From NCBI RefSeq assembly GCF_039388985.1, contig NZ_CP135021.1, positions 186,001 through 250,000 of the forward strand: 64,000 bases of DNA, written 5' to 3'. Shown here one piece after another: positions 50,886-61,753 of the stretch. This DNA comes from Buchnera aphidicola (Aphis aurantii) (GTDB lineage: Bacteria; Pseudomonadota; Gammaproteobacteria; Enterobacterales; Enterobacteriaceae). The translations under genes and the position numbers were made by a program. The first letter of the stretch is position 1. The number at the start of each line of letters is the position of its first letter. The notes below the pieces were generated by a model. That model did no database searches and had not been told where the DNA came from. It saw only the letters and a list, made by a program, of their open reading frames with translations.

Positions 50886-52201
50886 TAACTTAATTCCTTT
50901 GATAATGTTATGAAAAGATTACCTCTTTCTTCAAAGTTATTAAATTGATCTTTACTGCTACATCCTGGAGATAAAAGTACTACATCACCTGATTTGACTT
51001 TTTTAGATATTAAAATCATAGCTGTTTTCAAATCGTGAACGTAAATAGATTTTTTTTGACATATTTTTGATATATTCATACCATCTTTTCCAAAACAATA
51101 GATTCTAATTTTTAATTTTTCTAAACAATTTTTAAGAATGTTAAAATTAGCAGATTTTTTATCCCCCCCTAATAATAACCATATTGTTCCTTGGGTATTA
51201 ATGTTTTCTAGAGCTATCTGGGTACTATTAACATTTGTGGATTTTGAATCATTAATCCAAGATATATTGTTACATCTTCGTACTATTTGAAATCGATGTG
51301 GCAAATTTATAAACGTACTAAGTATTTTTTTAGATTTATCTCTTGGGAAATTCATAACGTCTGCAATTGCTAATGATACCAAAGCATTGTTATAGTTTTG
51401 ATGCCCATAAAGTGATGTTTTTGATACATCAAGTACTTTTTTATTTTTGCAATATAAAAAAATATTACTTTTTTCATTATTAATATAATAATCGCTATTA
51501 TTCGTGCCAAAAGTAATATATTTTTTATTTTGTTTTTTTAAAAAAAAGTTGTTTTCTTTTAAATTAATTAAACATGTTTCTGCATTGTTATAAATAGATA
51601 GTTTGATTTTTTTATATTGTTTAAATCCTTTTGGATATCTATCTAAGTGATCTTCTTTAATATTTAGCACTACAGCTATTTTAGATTTTAAGCTGATTAT
51701 ATTTTCTAATTGAAAACTTGATAATTCTAGTATATATAAATCATTTTTTTTTTCTAGCATTTCTAATGCTGGAAACCCAATATTACCTCCTAAACCAACT
51801 TTATATTCTGATTGTTCCGCAATGTTTTTTATCATTGTAGCTACAGTGCTTTTTCCATTAGTACCGGTAATAGAAATAATAGGAGCTTGAGCTTCTCTGG
51901 AAAATAATTCAATATCACTAATTATTTCAATACCTAATATTTTGGCTTCTATTAAAATAGGTTTAAATGAAGATATTCCAGGACTAATAATAATTAAATC
52001 TGATTCTAAAATCCATTTTTTTTCTAAAATTCCTAACTTATATTGAATATTTTTAGGGAGTTTGTATAAGCAATCAGGATTTTTAGATTCATCAATTATT
52101 TTAGGAGTTATTCCTTTTTTTAAAAAAAAATTAATACAAGAGATTCCAGTTAATCCTATACCTAAAATTAAGATTTTTTTTCCTGAATATTTATATGACA
52201 T
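50885..52201 (-). CDS. murD: UDP-N-acetylmuramoylalanine--D-glutamate ligase
   Basis: MurD adds D-glutamate to the stem peptide. It has 438 residues, as in E. coli. The ATP loop is [14 protein letters not shown]. Other motifs are [14 protein letters not shown] and [13 protein letters not shown]. Its ATG overlaps the mraY stop by 11 bp, and its TAA overlaps the presumed ftsW ATG, so the cluster is tightly coupled. Confidence 0.98.
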   Translation of the reverse strand: MSYKYSGKKILILGIGLTGISCINFFLKKGITPKIIDESKNPDCLYKLPKNIQYKLGILEKKWILESDLIIISPGISSFKPILIEAKILGIEIISDIELFSREAQAPIISITGTNGKSTVATMIKNIAEQSEYKVGLGGNIGFPALEMLEKKNDLYILELSSFQLENIISLKSKIAVVLNIKEDHLDRYPKGFKQYKKIKLSIYNNAETCLINLKENNFFLKKQNKKYITFGTNNSDYYINNEKSNIFLYCKNKKVLDVSKTSLYGHQNYNNALVSLAIADVMNFPRDKSKKILSTFINLPHRFQIVRRCNNISWINDSKSTNVNSTQIALENINTQGTIWLLLGGDKKSANFNILKNCLEKLKIRIYCFGKDGMNISKICQKKSIYVHDLKTAMILISKKVKSGDVVLLSPGCSSKDQFNNFEERGNLFITLSKELS

Positions 52202-53267
52202 CGTGTATCCTTAAAGAGATAACTCCTATTAATAACAATATAAAAGATATTATCCAAAATCTAATAGTAATTAAAGGTTCTGACAATCCTTTTATTTCAT
52301 AATGATGATGAATTGGAGCCATTTTGAATATTCTTTTTTTTCTCATTTTAAAATAAATAACTTGTAATATGACAGACATGGTTTCAATAACAAAAATACC
52401 ACCCATTAATAATAATAATAATTCTTGATGTAATAATATCGATATTATTCCTAGTGCTCCACCTAATGATAAAGACCCAACATCTCCCATAAATATTTTA
52501 GCCGGATAAGTATTAAACCATAAAAAACCTAATCCAGAACCTACAATTGATGCACATAAAACACTAAGTTCATTCGATTTCTCTGAATATGAAATATTTA
52601 TATTATTACATATATTAATATCAGAGCTAAAAAAAGCAATTAAACCAAATCCAAAGGATAAAAAAATTACTGGCATTATTGCTAATCCATCTAATCCATC
52701 TGTTAAGTTTACTCCATTACTTGAACCAACAATCACTAAGTAAGATAAAAATATATAAAGATAATTTATTTTAAAAGATATTGCTTTATAGAAAGGAATA
52801 ATTATTTCTATAGCGATACTATTTTCTTGATGAGCATACATAATATAAAGAAGTAATATAGCAATTATTGATAATCCAAGAAATTTATATAATATTTTTA
52901 AACCCACTGAATTTTGAAATTTAATTTTTTTGTAATCATCCAATAACCCAATTACACCATATCCTATTAAAATAAAAAGAACATACCAGATATATGTGTT
53001 GTTTAAATCGCAGTAAAAAAAAGTAGAAAAAAATATTGAAATAACAATAAACACTCCACCCATAGTAGGAGTATTGTTTTTCTTGAAATGTCCGGTAGGA
53101 CCTTCTGTTCTTATTATTTGAAATGTTTGAAATTTTTTAAAATACGATATAATATATGGTCCAACAAATAAATTTATAAAAAACGATGTTAATAAACTAA
53201 ATATTATTCGACAAGAAATTAAAGCAAACATTTTAATATTTAAGTATTGGTTAATTAAAAATATCAT
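52191..53267 (-). CDS. mraY: Phospho-MurNAc-pentapeptide transferase
   Basis: MraY transfers the pentapeptide sugar to undecaprenyl phosphate, making lipid I. It is a polytopic membrane protein with about ten hydrophobic segments. Motifs are PTMGGVFIV, the catalytic Asp pair region GVIGLLDDYKKIK, NLTDGLDGLAIMP and MAPIHHHYEIKG. The frame has an ATG at 53282, but I choose 53267 because the product (MIFLINQYLN) then lines up with E. coli MraY and has 358 residues (E. coli 360). It overlaps the murF end by 17 bp. Confidence 0.96.
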   Translation of the reverse strand: MIFLINQYLNIKMFALISCRIIFSLLTSFFINLFVGPYIISYFKKFQTFQIIRTEGPTGHFKKNNTPTMGGVFIVISIFFSTFFYCDLNNTYIWYVLFILIGYGVIGLLDDYKKIKFQNSVGLKILYKFLGLSIIAILLLYIMYAHQENSIAIEIIIPFYKAISFKINYLYIFLSYLVIVGSSNGVNLTDGLDGLAIMPVIFLSFGFGLIAFFSSDINICNNINISYSEKSNELSVLCASIVGSGLGFLWFNTYPAKIFMGDVGSLSLGGALGIISILLHQELLLLLMGGIFVIETMSVILQVIYFKMRKKRIFKMAPIHHHYEIKGLSEPLITIRFWIISFILLLIGVISLRIHDVI

Positions 53268-54632
53268 TTTTTTTAGACTCATGCATCAAATATTCTACAA
53301 TTGTTTCCATTTTCATATTACGCGAACCTTTAATGAGAACTGTGCTTTTATTTTGCATCAAAATTGTTTCTTTAAGATCTTTCTTTAATAGATTTTTTTG
53401 TTTTATGGAAAAATGTTTTGCATTTTTACATATTTTATAAATTTCATGACTGTATTTTCCAAAACTAAAAATATAATCAATATTTGATAAGCTAGAAATA
53501 TTTCCTATAATTTTATGATATAACACACTTTTTTCACCTAATTCTGCCATGTCTCCTATAACTAATATTTTATAACCTGGCATTTTTTCTAAAATTTTAA
53601 TTGAGATAATCATAGAAGCTACGTTGGCATTATACGTATCATTAATTAAAATAATATTTTTACTTAATTTAATAGGTTCTAATCGACCCGGTATAATAGG
53701 AGATTCTAATAATCCAGTTTGGATTTGTTTTAATGGTGTATTAATTGCAAATGCGAGTGCGCTAGCAGCTAAAGCATTAGATATGCTTTGATACCCTAGG
53801 TAAGGTAATACAATATTTATTTTTCCAGATGGTGTATGCATAATAAAACATGTTTGATTTGCATAAATTTTAATATTAGTAGCAAAAAAATGACTTTCTT
53901 TTTTTTTTTAATAGAAAAATAAAATATTTTTTTATTTTGAATTTTTTTTATCCATTGTGAAAGATGGTTACTATCTAAATTAATAATAACTATACCTTGA
54001 TTTTTTAAATGAGATAATATTTCTGATTTTTCTTTTGATATGCCTAATAATGATCTAAATCCTTCTAAATGTGAGTGATAAATATTATTTATTAGTGCGA
54101 TATTTGGTTGAGTAATTTTGGAGAGGTAATGCATTTCTCCTGGATTGTTAGTTCCTAATTCAATTACTCCATATTTGTCTGTTTTTTTTAATTTTAATAA
54201 AGTAATGGGAACACCTATATGATTGTTTTCATTTTTAGAAGAGTATATTATATTTTTATTTTTTTTAAGTATAGAAACAGTCATTTCTTTAACTGAAGTT
54301 TTTCCACAAGATCCAGTAATAGCTAATATTTTTAAGTTAATTATATTACGAAGCCAATGTGCAATTTTTCCTAAAGCAATAGTAGTATCTTGTACTACAA
54401 TATAAGAAATATAGGATGTTATATGTCTATTAGTTATTATTGCAGAACATCCTTGTTCAATCGCTTCTTGAATAAACAAATGTGCATCAAATTTTTTCCC
54501 TTTTATCGCGATAAATAAGGTGTTAGGCGCTATCTTTTTAGTATTAATGCTAATATTATTTATTATTTTATTTTTACCATATAACACACCATTTGTAATA
54601 CTAGCAATTTTTTTTAATGACACAGGAATCAT
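53251..54632 (-). CDS. murF: UDP-MurNAc-tripeptide--D-Ala-D-Ala ligase, frame broken at an 11-A tract
   Basis: MurF adds D-Ala-D-Ala, made by DdlB, to complete the pentapeptide. The first part (54632 to about 53910) holds ITGSCGKTSVKEMTVS, GVIELGTNNPGEM and HLEGFRSLLGI. At a run of eleven A on the minus strand (plus 53899-53909) it runs off into a tail ending at 53817. The other frame resumes at once with ESHFFATNIKIYANQTCFIM and continues to 53251 with LINDTYNANVASM and VIGDMAELGEKS. The 1382-bp span is one base short of 461 codons; one extra A would give 460 residues (E. coli 452). The start overlaps murE by 32 bp. Confidence 0.95.
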
Positions 54633-56121
54633 TTTTTTTTTCCAGTAAATTTAACACTACTTCTTGGTCTGAATAATTAATATACTGATCCCCAATGATT
54701 TGATAATTTTCATGACCTTTACCAGCAATAAAAATTATATCATCGATATTTGAGTGAAAAAAAACATAAGAAATAGCTTTTTTTCTATTTGGAATAATTA
54801 TTAATTTTTTATTTTGTATACATCCAGATTTAATGTCTTTAATAATTTGATTTGGATTTTCGTTTCTAGGATTATCATTGGTAATTATTATTTGATCTGC
54901 TATTTTTTCTGCAATTTTACCCATTAAAGGGCGTTTTTTGTAATCTCTTTCTCCTCCACATCCAAATATGCACCATATTTTTTTTTTAGAATATTGAAAT
55001 TTAATAGCATTGAGTGATTTTTTTAATGCATCAGGAGTATGAGCATAATCTATAATAACAATTGGTTTGTTAATTATATTAAATTTTTGCATTCGTCCAT
55101 AGATTGGTTGCAGTTCAAGAGATGTTTTAATAAGATCAGATAATTTATAATTCATTTCTAACATACATGCTAGTGCTAATAATAAATTTTCTATGTTAAA
55201 TTTTCCTATTAAACAAGTAGATAAAATTCCATCACCCCAACTAGACTCAAAGTTTATATCAATTTTTTCATTAAAAATTTTAATATCAATAGCATTGATC
55301 CATTTGTTAGAATATTTTTTTTGAGTACTATCTTGAATAGTAACTGCAATTGTATATTTATTAGAAAAAGTTTTTAACCATTTTTTTGCATATTTATCAT
55401 TAGCATTTAATATTATTTTATTAACTTGATGATCAGTAAAAAATGAACGTTTAGCTAATTCATATGTTTTCATATTTTTATGATAATCTAAGTGATCTTG
55501 TGTTAAATTAGTAAATATTGCAGCATAAAACAATATATTTTTCACACGATTTTGAACTAAACCATGTGAAGACACCTCCATAGTAACTGATGCGACTTTA
55601 TCAGATACTGAATATAAAAATGATTGTATATCAATCGTTGATGCAGTGGTGTTATCCGAAGGTTTTAATGATTTATGAAATCCATTACCAAGCGTTCCCA
55701 TTGTTGCAATTTTATCACCTAATAATTCATGCCATTGATTAATCAGTTGTGTTACCGTAGTTTTTCCATTTGTTCCGGTAACTCCAATTACTTTTACTCG
55801 ACTACTTGGTTTATTATAAAATCTTTCAGCTAAATTTGAAAGTTGTTGAGATAGTCTAAAAAAAGATATTATAGGAATATTATCAATGTAATTTATTTCA
55901 CCATGTTTTTTTTTTTTTGTAGTTTCAGATAGAACTGCTGCTACTTTTTTAGAAATTGCTTCCAAGATAAAATCATGACCATTTTTTTTTTCGCCCTGTA
56001 TAGCTATAAAAATATCTTTAGATGTTAATTTCCTACTATCTAATACTAGATTGTTAATACTTTTTTTTGGAATGTTTTTAATCCAAGGTAATAAAAAATA
56101 TTGTAAGTTATGTTTTTTCAT
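54601..56121 (-). CDS. murE: UDP-MurNAc-L-Ala-D-Glu--2,6-diaminopimelate ligase
   Basis: MurE adds meso-diaminopimelate to the stem peptide. It has 506 residues, about 11 more than E. coli, the excess being in the tail that overlaps murF. The ATP loop is GVTGTNGKTTVTQLI. The diaminopimelate-selecting DNPR motif is in ITNDNPRNENPNQI, and the intervening stretch VIDYAHTPDALKKSL is typical. It starts 19 bp after ftsI. Confidence 0.98.
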   Translation of the reverse strand: MKKHNLQYFLLPWIKNIPKKSINNLVLDSRKLTSKDIFIAIQGEKKNGHDFILEAISKKVAAVLSETTKKKKHGEINYIDNIPIISFFRLSQQLSNLAERFYNKPSSRVKVIGVTGTNGKTTVTQLINQWHELLGDKIATMGTLGNGFHKSLKPSDNTTASTIDIQSFLYSVSDKVASVTMEVSSHGLVQNRVKNILFYAAIFTNLTQDHLDYHKNMKTYELAKRSFFTDHQVNKIILNANDKYAKKWLKTFSNKYTIAVTIQDSTQKKYSNKWINAIDIKIFNEKIDINFESSWGDGILSTCLIGKFNIENLLLALACMLEMNYKLSDLIKTSLELQPIYGRMQKFNIINKPIVIIDYAHTPDALKKSLNAIKFQYSKKKIWCIFGCGGERDYKKRPLMGKIAEKIADQIIITNDNPRNENPNQIIKDIKSGCIQNKKLIIIPNRKKAISYVFFHSNIDDIIFIAGKGHENYQIIGDQYINYSDQEVVLNLLEKKNDSCVIKKNC

Positions 56122-56140
56122 GACGTATGATGTAAATTTA

Positions 56141-57862
56141 TTATTTTTTTAATAAATTATCTGGGTTAATTTTCATTTTTTTTAATACTAATGTCATTAT
56201 GTTATTAAAAACTGGGGCAGAAACTGCACCTCCATAATATTTATTTCCTTTAGGATTATCAATAATAATAATCAGAGAAAATCTTGGGTTTTTAGAAGGA
56301 GCAACACCTGCAGTGTAAGCTACATATTTCTTAATATAAACACCATGATCTCCAACTTTTTTAGCTGTTCCTGTTTTGATGGAAAAATGATATTTTTCAA
56401 TGTTTTTTTCAGTGCCACTTGCATCTGATAGAACTGTTTTTTCTAGCATTTTAAGTACTTTTTTCACATATTTTTCAGGGAAAATTCTTTTTTCATATAA
56501 GGGATGATTAATTTTTACAATAGAAAGTGGTCTATAAATTCCATAACTTCCAATAGTTGTATATAATCGAGCTAGTTGAAGTGGTGTAACCATTAATCCA
56601 TATCCAAAAGAAAAAGTTGCTTTTTCTAAATCTGATAATACTTTCTTTTTTGGCAAGAATCCTTGATGCTCCCCTATCAATCCTAAGTTAGTTCGCTGAC
56701 CTAATCCAAATTTTAAGTATGTATTTACTAAATTTTTACTTTCCATAGAAAGCGCAATTTTTGATACTCCAACATTACTAGAGTTTTGAAGTATTCCTGC
56801 TATACTTAATTGTTCATGATACGAAACATCTTTGATTTGATGTTTTTTGATAAAAAAAGGTTTAGTATTTATTACTGAATCTTCTGTAATAAGACCCTGT
56901 TTTAATGCTTCCATAATAATTATTGGCTTAACTGTTGAACCTGGTTCAAAAATATCTGTAATAGCTCGGTTTCGAAAATTTTCTGAAATTATATATTGTT
57001 TTGAATTTGGGTTATATGCAGGACTTGTAGCCATTGATAATATTTCTCCGGTTTTGATATCGATTAAGATAGCGATACCAAAGTCTGCTTTGTTTTTGTT
57101 TACTCCTTCGTATAATTTTTGATAAGTAATAGTTTGTATATCTTTGTTAATACTTAATGTTAGGTTTTTAGAATTATATTTATTAATTAAAGATTCGTTT
57201 TCAATTACACGACCTTGATTATCTTTTCTTATTTTTCTTTTTCCTGGTTTTCCTATTAAGTAATTATTAAAACTTTTTTCAACTCCCTCAATACCTTCAT
57301 CATCTATATTATTAACTCCAATAAGTTGTGCTGCAATTTTTCCAGAAGGGTAATAACGTTTTGCTTCCTCTGTTAAATAAATACCAGGAAGTTTTAGTGC
57401 TTTGACATACTTACCAAGTTCAGGTTCAATTTGACGTGCTAAATAAATAAATCTTAAATTTTTATTAAAATTTGCATGAAAAATAATTTTTTTTAATGGG
57501 ACAGAAATAGTCTGAGATAATGCTTGCCATCTTATATTATTTTCAATATCTATATTATCGTCAATCATACTGGGATCTATGAAAACTGCATTAACTGGAA
57601 CAGTTACAGCCAATGGATATCCGAGGCGATCATGAATAATTCCTCTAGTATTTATGACAGGTTGTATCCTTAACGTTCTACGATCTCCTTCATATGATAG
57701 TTTTTTTGAATCAATAAATTGAAGAAATATTATACGTAATGTTAAGATAATCAAAAATGAAAAAACAACAGTATATAATGCTATAAAACGCCAATTTATA
57801 TAAGTTGTTTTTTTTATTTTTTTATTTTTAAACGATTTGTTATTTTTTTTGATGTACATCAT
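56141..57862 (-). CDS. ftsI: Penicillin-binding protein 3 (septal transpeptidase FtsI)
   Basis: FtsI cross-links septal peptidoglycan and partners FtsW. It has 573 residues against 588 in E. coli. There is a short basic cytoplasmic tail and one membrane helix near residues 27-47. The dimerisation/pedestal domain includes [19 protein letters not shown]. Transpeptidase motifs are EPGSTVKP (SxxK), SSN in [11 protein letters not shown], and KTGTAKKVG. The start is MMYIKK, with either Met possible. Confidence 0.97.
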   Translation of the reverse strand: MMYIKKNNKSFKNKKIKKTTYINWRFIALYTVVFSFLIILTLRIIFLQFIDSKKLSYEGDRRTLRIQPVINTRGIIHDRLGYPLAVTVPVNAVFIDPSMIDDNIDIENNIRWQALSQTISVPLKKIIFHANFNKNLRFIYLARQIEPELGKYVKALKLPGIYLTEEAKRYYPSGKIAAQLIGVNNIDDEGIEGVEKSFNNYLIGKPGKRKIRKDNQGRVIENESLINKYNSKNLTLSINKDIQTITYQKLYEGVNKNKADFGIAILIDIKTGEILSMATSPAYNPNSKQYIISENFRNRAITDIFEPGSTVKPIIIMEALKQGLITEDSVINTKPFFIKKHQIKDVSYHEQLSIAGILQNSSNVGVSKIALSMESKNLVNTYLKFGLGQRTNLGLIGEHQGFLPKKKVLSDLEKATFSFGYGLMVTPLQLARLYTTIGSYGIYRPLSIVKINHPLYEKRIFPEKYVKKVLKMLEKTVLSDASGTEKNIEKYHFSIKTGTAKKVGDHGVYIKKYVAYTAGVAPSKNPRFSLIIIIDNPKGNKYYGGAVSAPVFNNIMTLVLKKMKINPDNLLKK

Positions 57863-57957
57863 TTTATAATTATCTTATTTTTTGATATTTTTAAAAAAAT
57901 TAATAAAATTTATAATTTGTTAAAATGTTTATTAAGCTAGAATCATTAAATATTTTA

Positions 57958-58206
57958 TCAATCAATTGGCGGCATAGAAAGAGTGTTTTTTTCAATAATT
58001 AAATTTCTCCATTCTTCATTTTTTTTTTTTACTTCTATACGTAATTTTTCCTCTTCAGCAATTAACATTCGAGTTTTATAAACTATAATCACAATCGCAT
58101 TGGCGGATAATATTATTGCAAATAATAAAATTAAATGGATTTTTCCAAATAAAAAAAAATCATTTTTAATAATATTTGGTAAATCATAGTGTTGTTTTTT
58201 ATTCAT
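57958..58206 (-). CDS. ftsL: Cell division protein FtsL, short C-terminus
   Basis: FtsL is a bitopic divisome protein that, with FtsB and FtsQ, activates FtsWI. It has 82 residues against 121 in E. coli. After a short tail (KIHLILLFAIILSANAIVII as membrane helix) comes the coiled coil with the recognisable EEWRNLIIEKNTL. The plain frame then ends MPPID, about 30 residues before the family's usual end. A second frame continues for 22 codons to a stop at 57900 with a plausible FtsL-like end (see findings). It starts 4 bp after rsmH. Confidence 0.9.
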   Translation of the reverse strand: MNKKQHYDLPNIIKNDFFLFGKIHLILLFAIILSANAIVIIVYKTRMLIAEEEKLRIEVKKKNEEWRNLIIEKNTLSMPPID

Positions 58207-58210
58207 TTTT

Positions 58211-59152
58211 TTATTTTAATATATGTTCTGCTGTGCGTAGTACAGAGCTTCGAGATCGAGGATTTTTTTGAATTTCTTCAATAGTTGGTAATAATCGATT
58301 TATTATTTTTAATTTACAAATTTTAAGTTTGTCTCTTTTTTTTTCTGTTATGGGCATTCCATGTGGAATTTGAGCTTTCATGCTATGTTTTATCATAAAT
58401 TGTTTAGTGATTCTATCTTCCAGTGAATGAAAACTAATAACTGTAATACGCCCACCTGGTTTTAATATTTTTAATGAGCTTTCTAATGCATATTTTATTT
58501 CTTCTAGTTCTTGATTAATATAAATTCTAATTGCTTGAAAAGTTCGCTTAGCTGGATGTTTATACATATTTTTTTTTGGCGTGGCTTTTTTTATAATATT
58601 TACTAATTCTAAAGTTTTTGTTATTTTTTTTGTTTGATTATAATCTTTAATTGCATATGCAATTTTTTTAGCAAAACGTTCTTCTCCAAAATTTTTTAAA
58701 ACAAAAATAATTTCTTTTACATCACTTTTGGAAATCCAATCTGAAGCTGTCATTCCAAAATTTTGGTTCATTCGCATATCTAGAGGTCCATTTTTTTTAT
58801 ATGAAAAACCTCTTTTACAATCTTCTATTTGTAATGAAGAAACTCCTAAATCAAATAGTATTCCATCTACATTTCCTATGATTTTTTTAGATCGTGCATA
58901 ATTTAAAATATTTGAAAAAGTGTCATGAAGTATAAAAAATCGTTGATCTTGAATTTGATTGGCTATAAATATTGAATTGAAATCTTTATCAATAGCATAC
59001 AATTTTCCATTTTTTCCTAATTTTTTTAAAATTTCACAAGAGTGTCCACCCATTCCAAATGTACTGTCAATGTAAATACCATTTTCTTGAATTTTTAATG
59101 ATTTAATTACTTCTTTTGTCATTACAGGAATATGTTTTATATTTTGATTCAT
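58211..59152 (-). CDS. rsmH: 16S rRNA m4C1402 methyltransferase
   Basis: RsmH (MraW) N4-methylates cytidine 1402 in the decoding centre of 16S rRNA. It has 313 residues, as in E. coli. The SAM-binding motif is [16 protein letters not shown], followed by [11 protein letters not shown] and [16 protein letters not shown]. The RNA-binding half has [17 protein letters not shown] and [15 protein letters not shown]. It is the first gene of the dcw cluster here; mraZ, which precedes it in E. coli, is absent. Confidence 0.98.
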   Translation of the reverse strand: MNQNIKHIPVMTKEVIKSLKIQENGIYIDSTFGMGGHSCEILKKLGKNGKLYAIDKDFNSIFIANQIQDQRFFILHDTFSNILNYARSKKIIGNVDGILFDLGVSSLQIEDCKRGFSYKKNGPLDMRMNQNFGMTASDWISKSDVKEIIFVLKNFGEERFAKKIAYAIKDYNQTKKITKTLELVNIIKKATPKKNMYKHPAKRTFQAIRIYINQELEEIKYALESSLKILKPGGRITVISFHSLEDRITKQFMIKHSMKAQIPHGMPITEKKRDKLKICKLKIINRLLPTIEEIQKNPRSRSSVLRTAEHILK

Positions 59153-59300
59153 AATTTGGAATTTTTATAAATAAATAAAAAAGAAACATGATCATCTAAT
59201 TATTTTTAAAATGACCATGTTAATAAATAAAAAATTGGTAAAAATTATATTTTTAGTTGATATTTTACAACACATAATAATAAAATATGTTCTTTTTAAC

Positions 59301-59774
59301 TTATCCTCTAGAAATTCCTACTATACCAGAACGTGTCATTTCAATAATTTCGGATATATTTTTAATAATTTTAAGAAAAGAATCTAATTTTTTTGTGGTT
59401 CCGGAAAGTTGTAATACATATGTTTTAGCTGTAATATCTACAATTTGGCCTCGAAAAACTTCAGTAATATGTTTAATATCATTTTTACAATTATTTGTTT
59501 GTACCTTTAATAACATAATCTCACGCTCTATATGAGATGTTTGCTCAATTTTAACAACTCTTAAAACATCAATTAATTTATGTAATTGTTTTTCAATTTG
59601 TTCAATAGATTGTTCATTTCCTACTGTTTGTATAGTCATTTTCGATAAAGAAAGGTCTTCTGTAGGTGCTACAGTCACTGTTTCTATATTATAACCTCTT
59701 TGTGAAAATAACCCTATTACACGTGATAATGCACCTGATTCATTTTCTAAGAGAATAGATAAAATTCTTCGCAT
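59301..59774 (-). CDS. ilvH: Acetolactate synthase III, regulatory (small) subunit
   Basis: IlvH activates IlvI and confers valine inhibition. It has 157 residues against 163 in E. coli. The N-terminal ACT domain reads [20 protein letters not shown]. Residues Asn11, Gly14, Ser17 and Asn29, known to matter for valine binding in E. coli, are all present. The C-terminal domain ends SGIVGISRG. It lies 9 bp after ilvI in an ilvI-ilvH operon. Confidence 0.97.
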   Translation of the reverse strand: MRRILSILLENESGALSRVIGLFSQRGYNIETVTVAPTEDLSLSKMTIQTVGNEQSIEQIEKQLHKLIDVLRVVKIEQTSHIEREIMLLKVQTNNCKNDIKHITEVFRGQIVDITAKTYVLQLSGTTKKLDSFLKIIKNISEIIEMTRSGIVGISRG

Positions 59775-59783
59775 ATATTTTAT

Positions 59784-61499
59784 TTAAGAAACCTCTTTTT
59801 TCCTTAACCACATTTCATTCATACCACCTCCTTGAATTTGCATAGGATACACATGTTCAGAAGTATCTATTTGAATATCTAAAAAAACTAAATTTCCTTC
59901 AGATAATTTTTTTAATGCAAATATTAATTTTGCTTCTAATTCTTCTGTTTTATCTATACGAAGACCAATATGTCCATACGACTCTACTAGTTTTACGAAA
60001 TCTGGAAGTGAATCCATATATGAGTGTGAATGTCTTCCGGAATAAATCATATCTTGCCATTGTTTAACCATGCCTAAAGAAGAATTATTTAAATTTACTA
60101 TTAAAACCGGTAAATTATATTGTTTTGCAGTTGATAATTCTTGGATATTCATTTGAATACTACCATCACCAGTAATACAAACTACTGTGGCTTTTGGTAT
60201 TGCTAATTTCACTCCTAATGCAGCGGGTAAACCAAATCCCATAGTACCCAATCCACCAGAATTAATCCAATGTCTAGGTTTGTTAAATTTATAGTATAGC
60301 GCTGCAAACATTTGATGTTGACCAACGTCAGAAGTAATATAACATATACCTTTAGTTAACTTGAAAAGAGTTTCAATAACATTTTGAGGTTTTATTTTTT
60401 TGCTTTTTACATTATATTCTAAACTTTTGGTTTTTTTCCATTCCTTTATAGTATCCCACCATGTTTTTAAAGAGTGAATTTTTTTTTCATGTTTGATTAG
60501 CTCTATTATTTCTTGTAAAACATGTTTTGAATCTCCAACTATTGGTACATCTGCAGGGACAGTTTTAGAGATTGACGTAGGATCAATATCAACATGTAAA
60601 ATTGTTGCATTAGGACAATATTTTTTTAAATTATTTGTTGTTCGATCATCAAATCGAACTCCAATAGCAAAAATAACATCAGCATTATGCATTGCCATAT
60701 TAGCTTCATAAGTGCCATGCATACCTAACATGGAAATACTTTGCGGGTGATTCCCTGGAAAAGCTCCTAAACCCATTAAAGAGGTTGTAACAGGACAACG
60801 AGTTTTTTCTGCAAATTTTATTAATTCATTACTACTATTAGAACTAATAACACCACCACCTGCATAAATAACGGGTTTTTTTGCTTTTAACAAGATGCTT
60901 AGCGCTTTTTTTATTTGTCCTTGATGACCTTTAGTTGTAGGATTGTAAGATCGTATGTGTACATTTTTATGCCATATCAATTCGAATTTACTTTTTTGTT
61001 TTAAAATATCTTTAGGTAAATCAATAACTACTGGTCCTGGACGTCCTGTGGAAGCTATCCAAAAAGCTTTTTTAAAAGTAATAGGTATATCTTCTGTTTT
61101 TTTGACTAAAAAACTATGTTTTACTATTGGTCGAGAAATACCAATCATATCACATTCTTGAAATGCATCATATCCAATTAAAGATGATGCTACTTGACCT
61201 GAAATTACTATCATTGGAATTGAATCCATATAAGCTGTAGCAATTCCAGTAATTGCATTTGTAGCACCTGGTCCAGAGGTAACCAATACTACTCCTATTT
61301 TACCAGTGGATCTTGCATATCCATCAGCCATATGAGTCGCTGCTTGTTCGTGTCTTACTAAAATATGTTCAATTCCACCAACAGTTTTTAGAGCATCATA
61401 AATATCTAGTACCGCACCACCAGGATAACCAAATATATGTTGTATTCCCTGATTAATTAATGATCTAATAACCATTTCGGCTCCTGATAATATTTCCAT
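59784..61499 (-). CDS. ilvI: Acetolactate synthase III, catalytic (large) subunit
   Basis: IlvI condenses two pyruvates, or pyruvate and 2-oxobutyrate, in the first common step of valine and isoleucine synthesis. It has 571 residues against 574 in E. coli. The ThDP Glu region is [20 protein letters not shown]. The ThDP-metal motif is [20 protein letters not shown], ending with LNN. A near-ideal ribosome site (GGAGGG) precedes the ATG, stronger than most here, fitting high demand for this enzyme in the symbiosis. Confidence 0.98.
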   Translation of the reverse strand: MEILSGAEMVIRSLINQGIQHIFGYPGGAVLDIYDALKTVGGIEHILVRHEQAATHMADGYARSTGKIGVVLVTSGPGATNAITGIATAYMDSIPMIVISGQVASSLIGYDAFQECDMIGISRPIVKHSFLVKKTEDIPITFKKAFWIASTGRPGPVVIDLPKDILKQKSKFELIWHKNVHIRSYNPTTKGHQGQIKKALSILLKAKKPVIYAGGGVISSNSSNELIKFAEKTRCPVTTSLMGLGAFPGNHPQSISMLGMHGTYEANMAMHNADVIFAIGVRFDDRTTNNLKKYCPNATILHVDIDPTSISKTVPADVPIVGDSKHVLQEIIELIKHEKKIHSLKTWWDTIKEWKKTKSLEYNVKSKKIKPQNVIETLFKLTKGICYITSDVGQHQMFAALYYKFNKPRHWINSGGLGTMGFGLPAALGVKLAIPKATVVCITGDGSIQMNIQELSTAKQYNLPVLIVNLNNSSLGMVKQWQDMIYSGRHSHSYMDSLPDFVKLVESYGHIGLRIDKTEELEAKLIFALKKLSEGNLVFLDIQIDTSEHVYPMQIQGGGMNEMWLRKKEVS

Positions 61500-61631
61500 T
61501 TTTCCCTCCAGGATGCTATTTATTAGTTTGTTCCTAGTTTTTTATTTGTAGTTTATCCTGATAGTTTATCAAGTAAGCGTAGTATAGTTTGAAAATAGTT
61601 TAAAAATTTAAAAGAATGTTGTTATTTTATT

Positions 61632-61669
61632 TTTGTAATAATAAATAAAATTTTATTTATTATTACAAA
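61632..61669. repeat. 38-bp perfect palindrome between apbE and ilvI
   Basis: Two 19-bp arms meet without a spacer (61632-61650 and 61651-61669): TTTGTAATAATAAATAAAA and its exact reverse complement. It lies 84 bp past the apbE stop, on the path toward ilvI, both on the minus strand. It may be an apbE terminator, although no T tract follows the stem on that strand. Confidence 0.9.
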
Positions 61670-61753
61670 TATATTAAATACTATCAACAAATTGAAGTAA
61701 ATGAAATAATTTTATACTTTATTTAACGTATATTTAAAATATTTTACTTTAAT

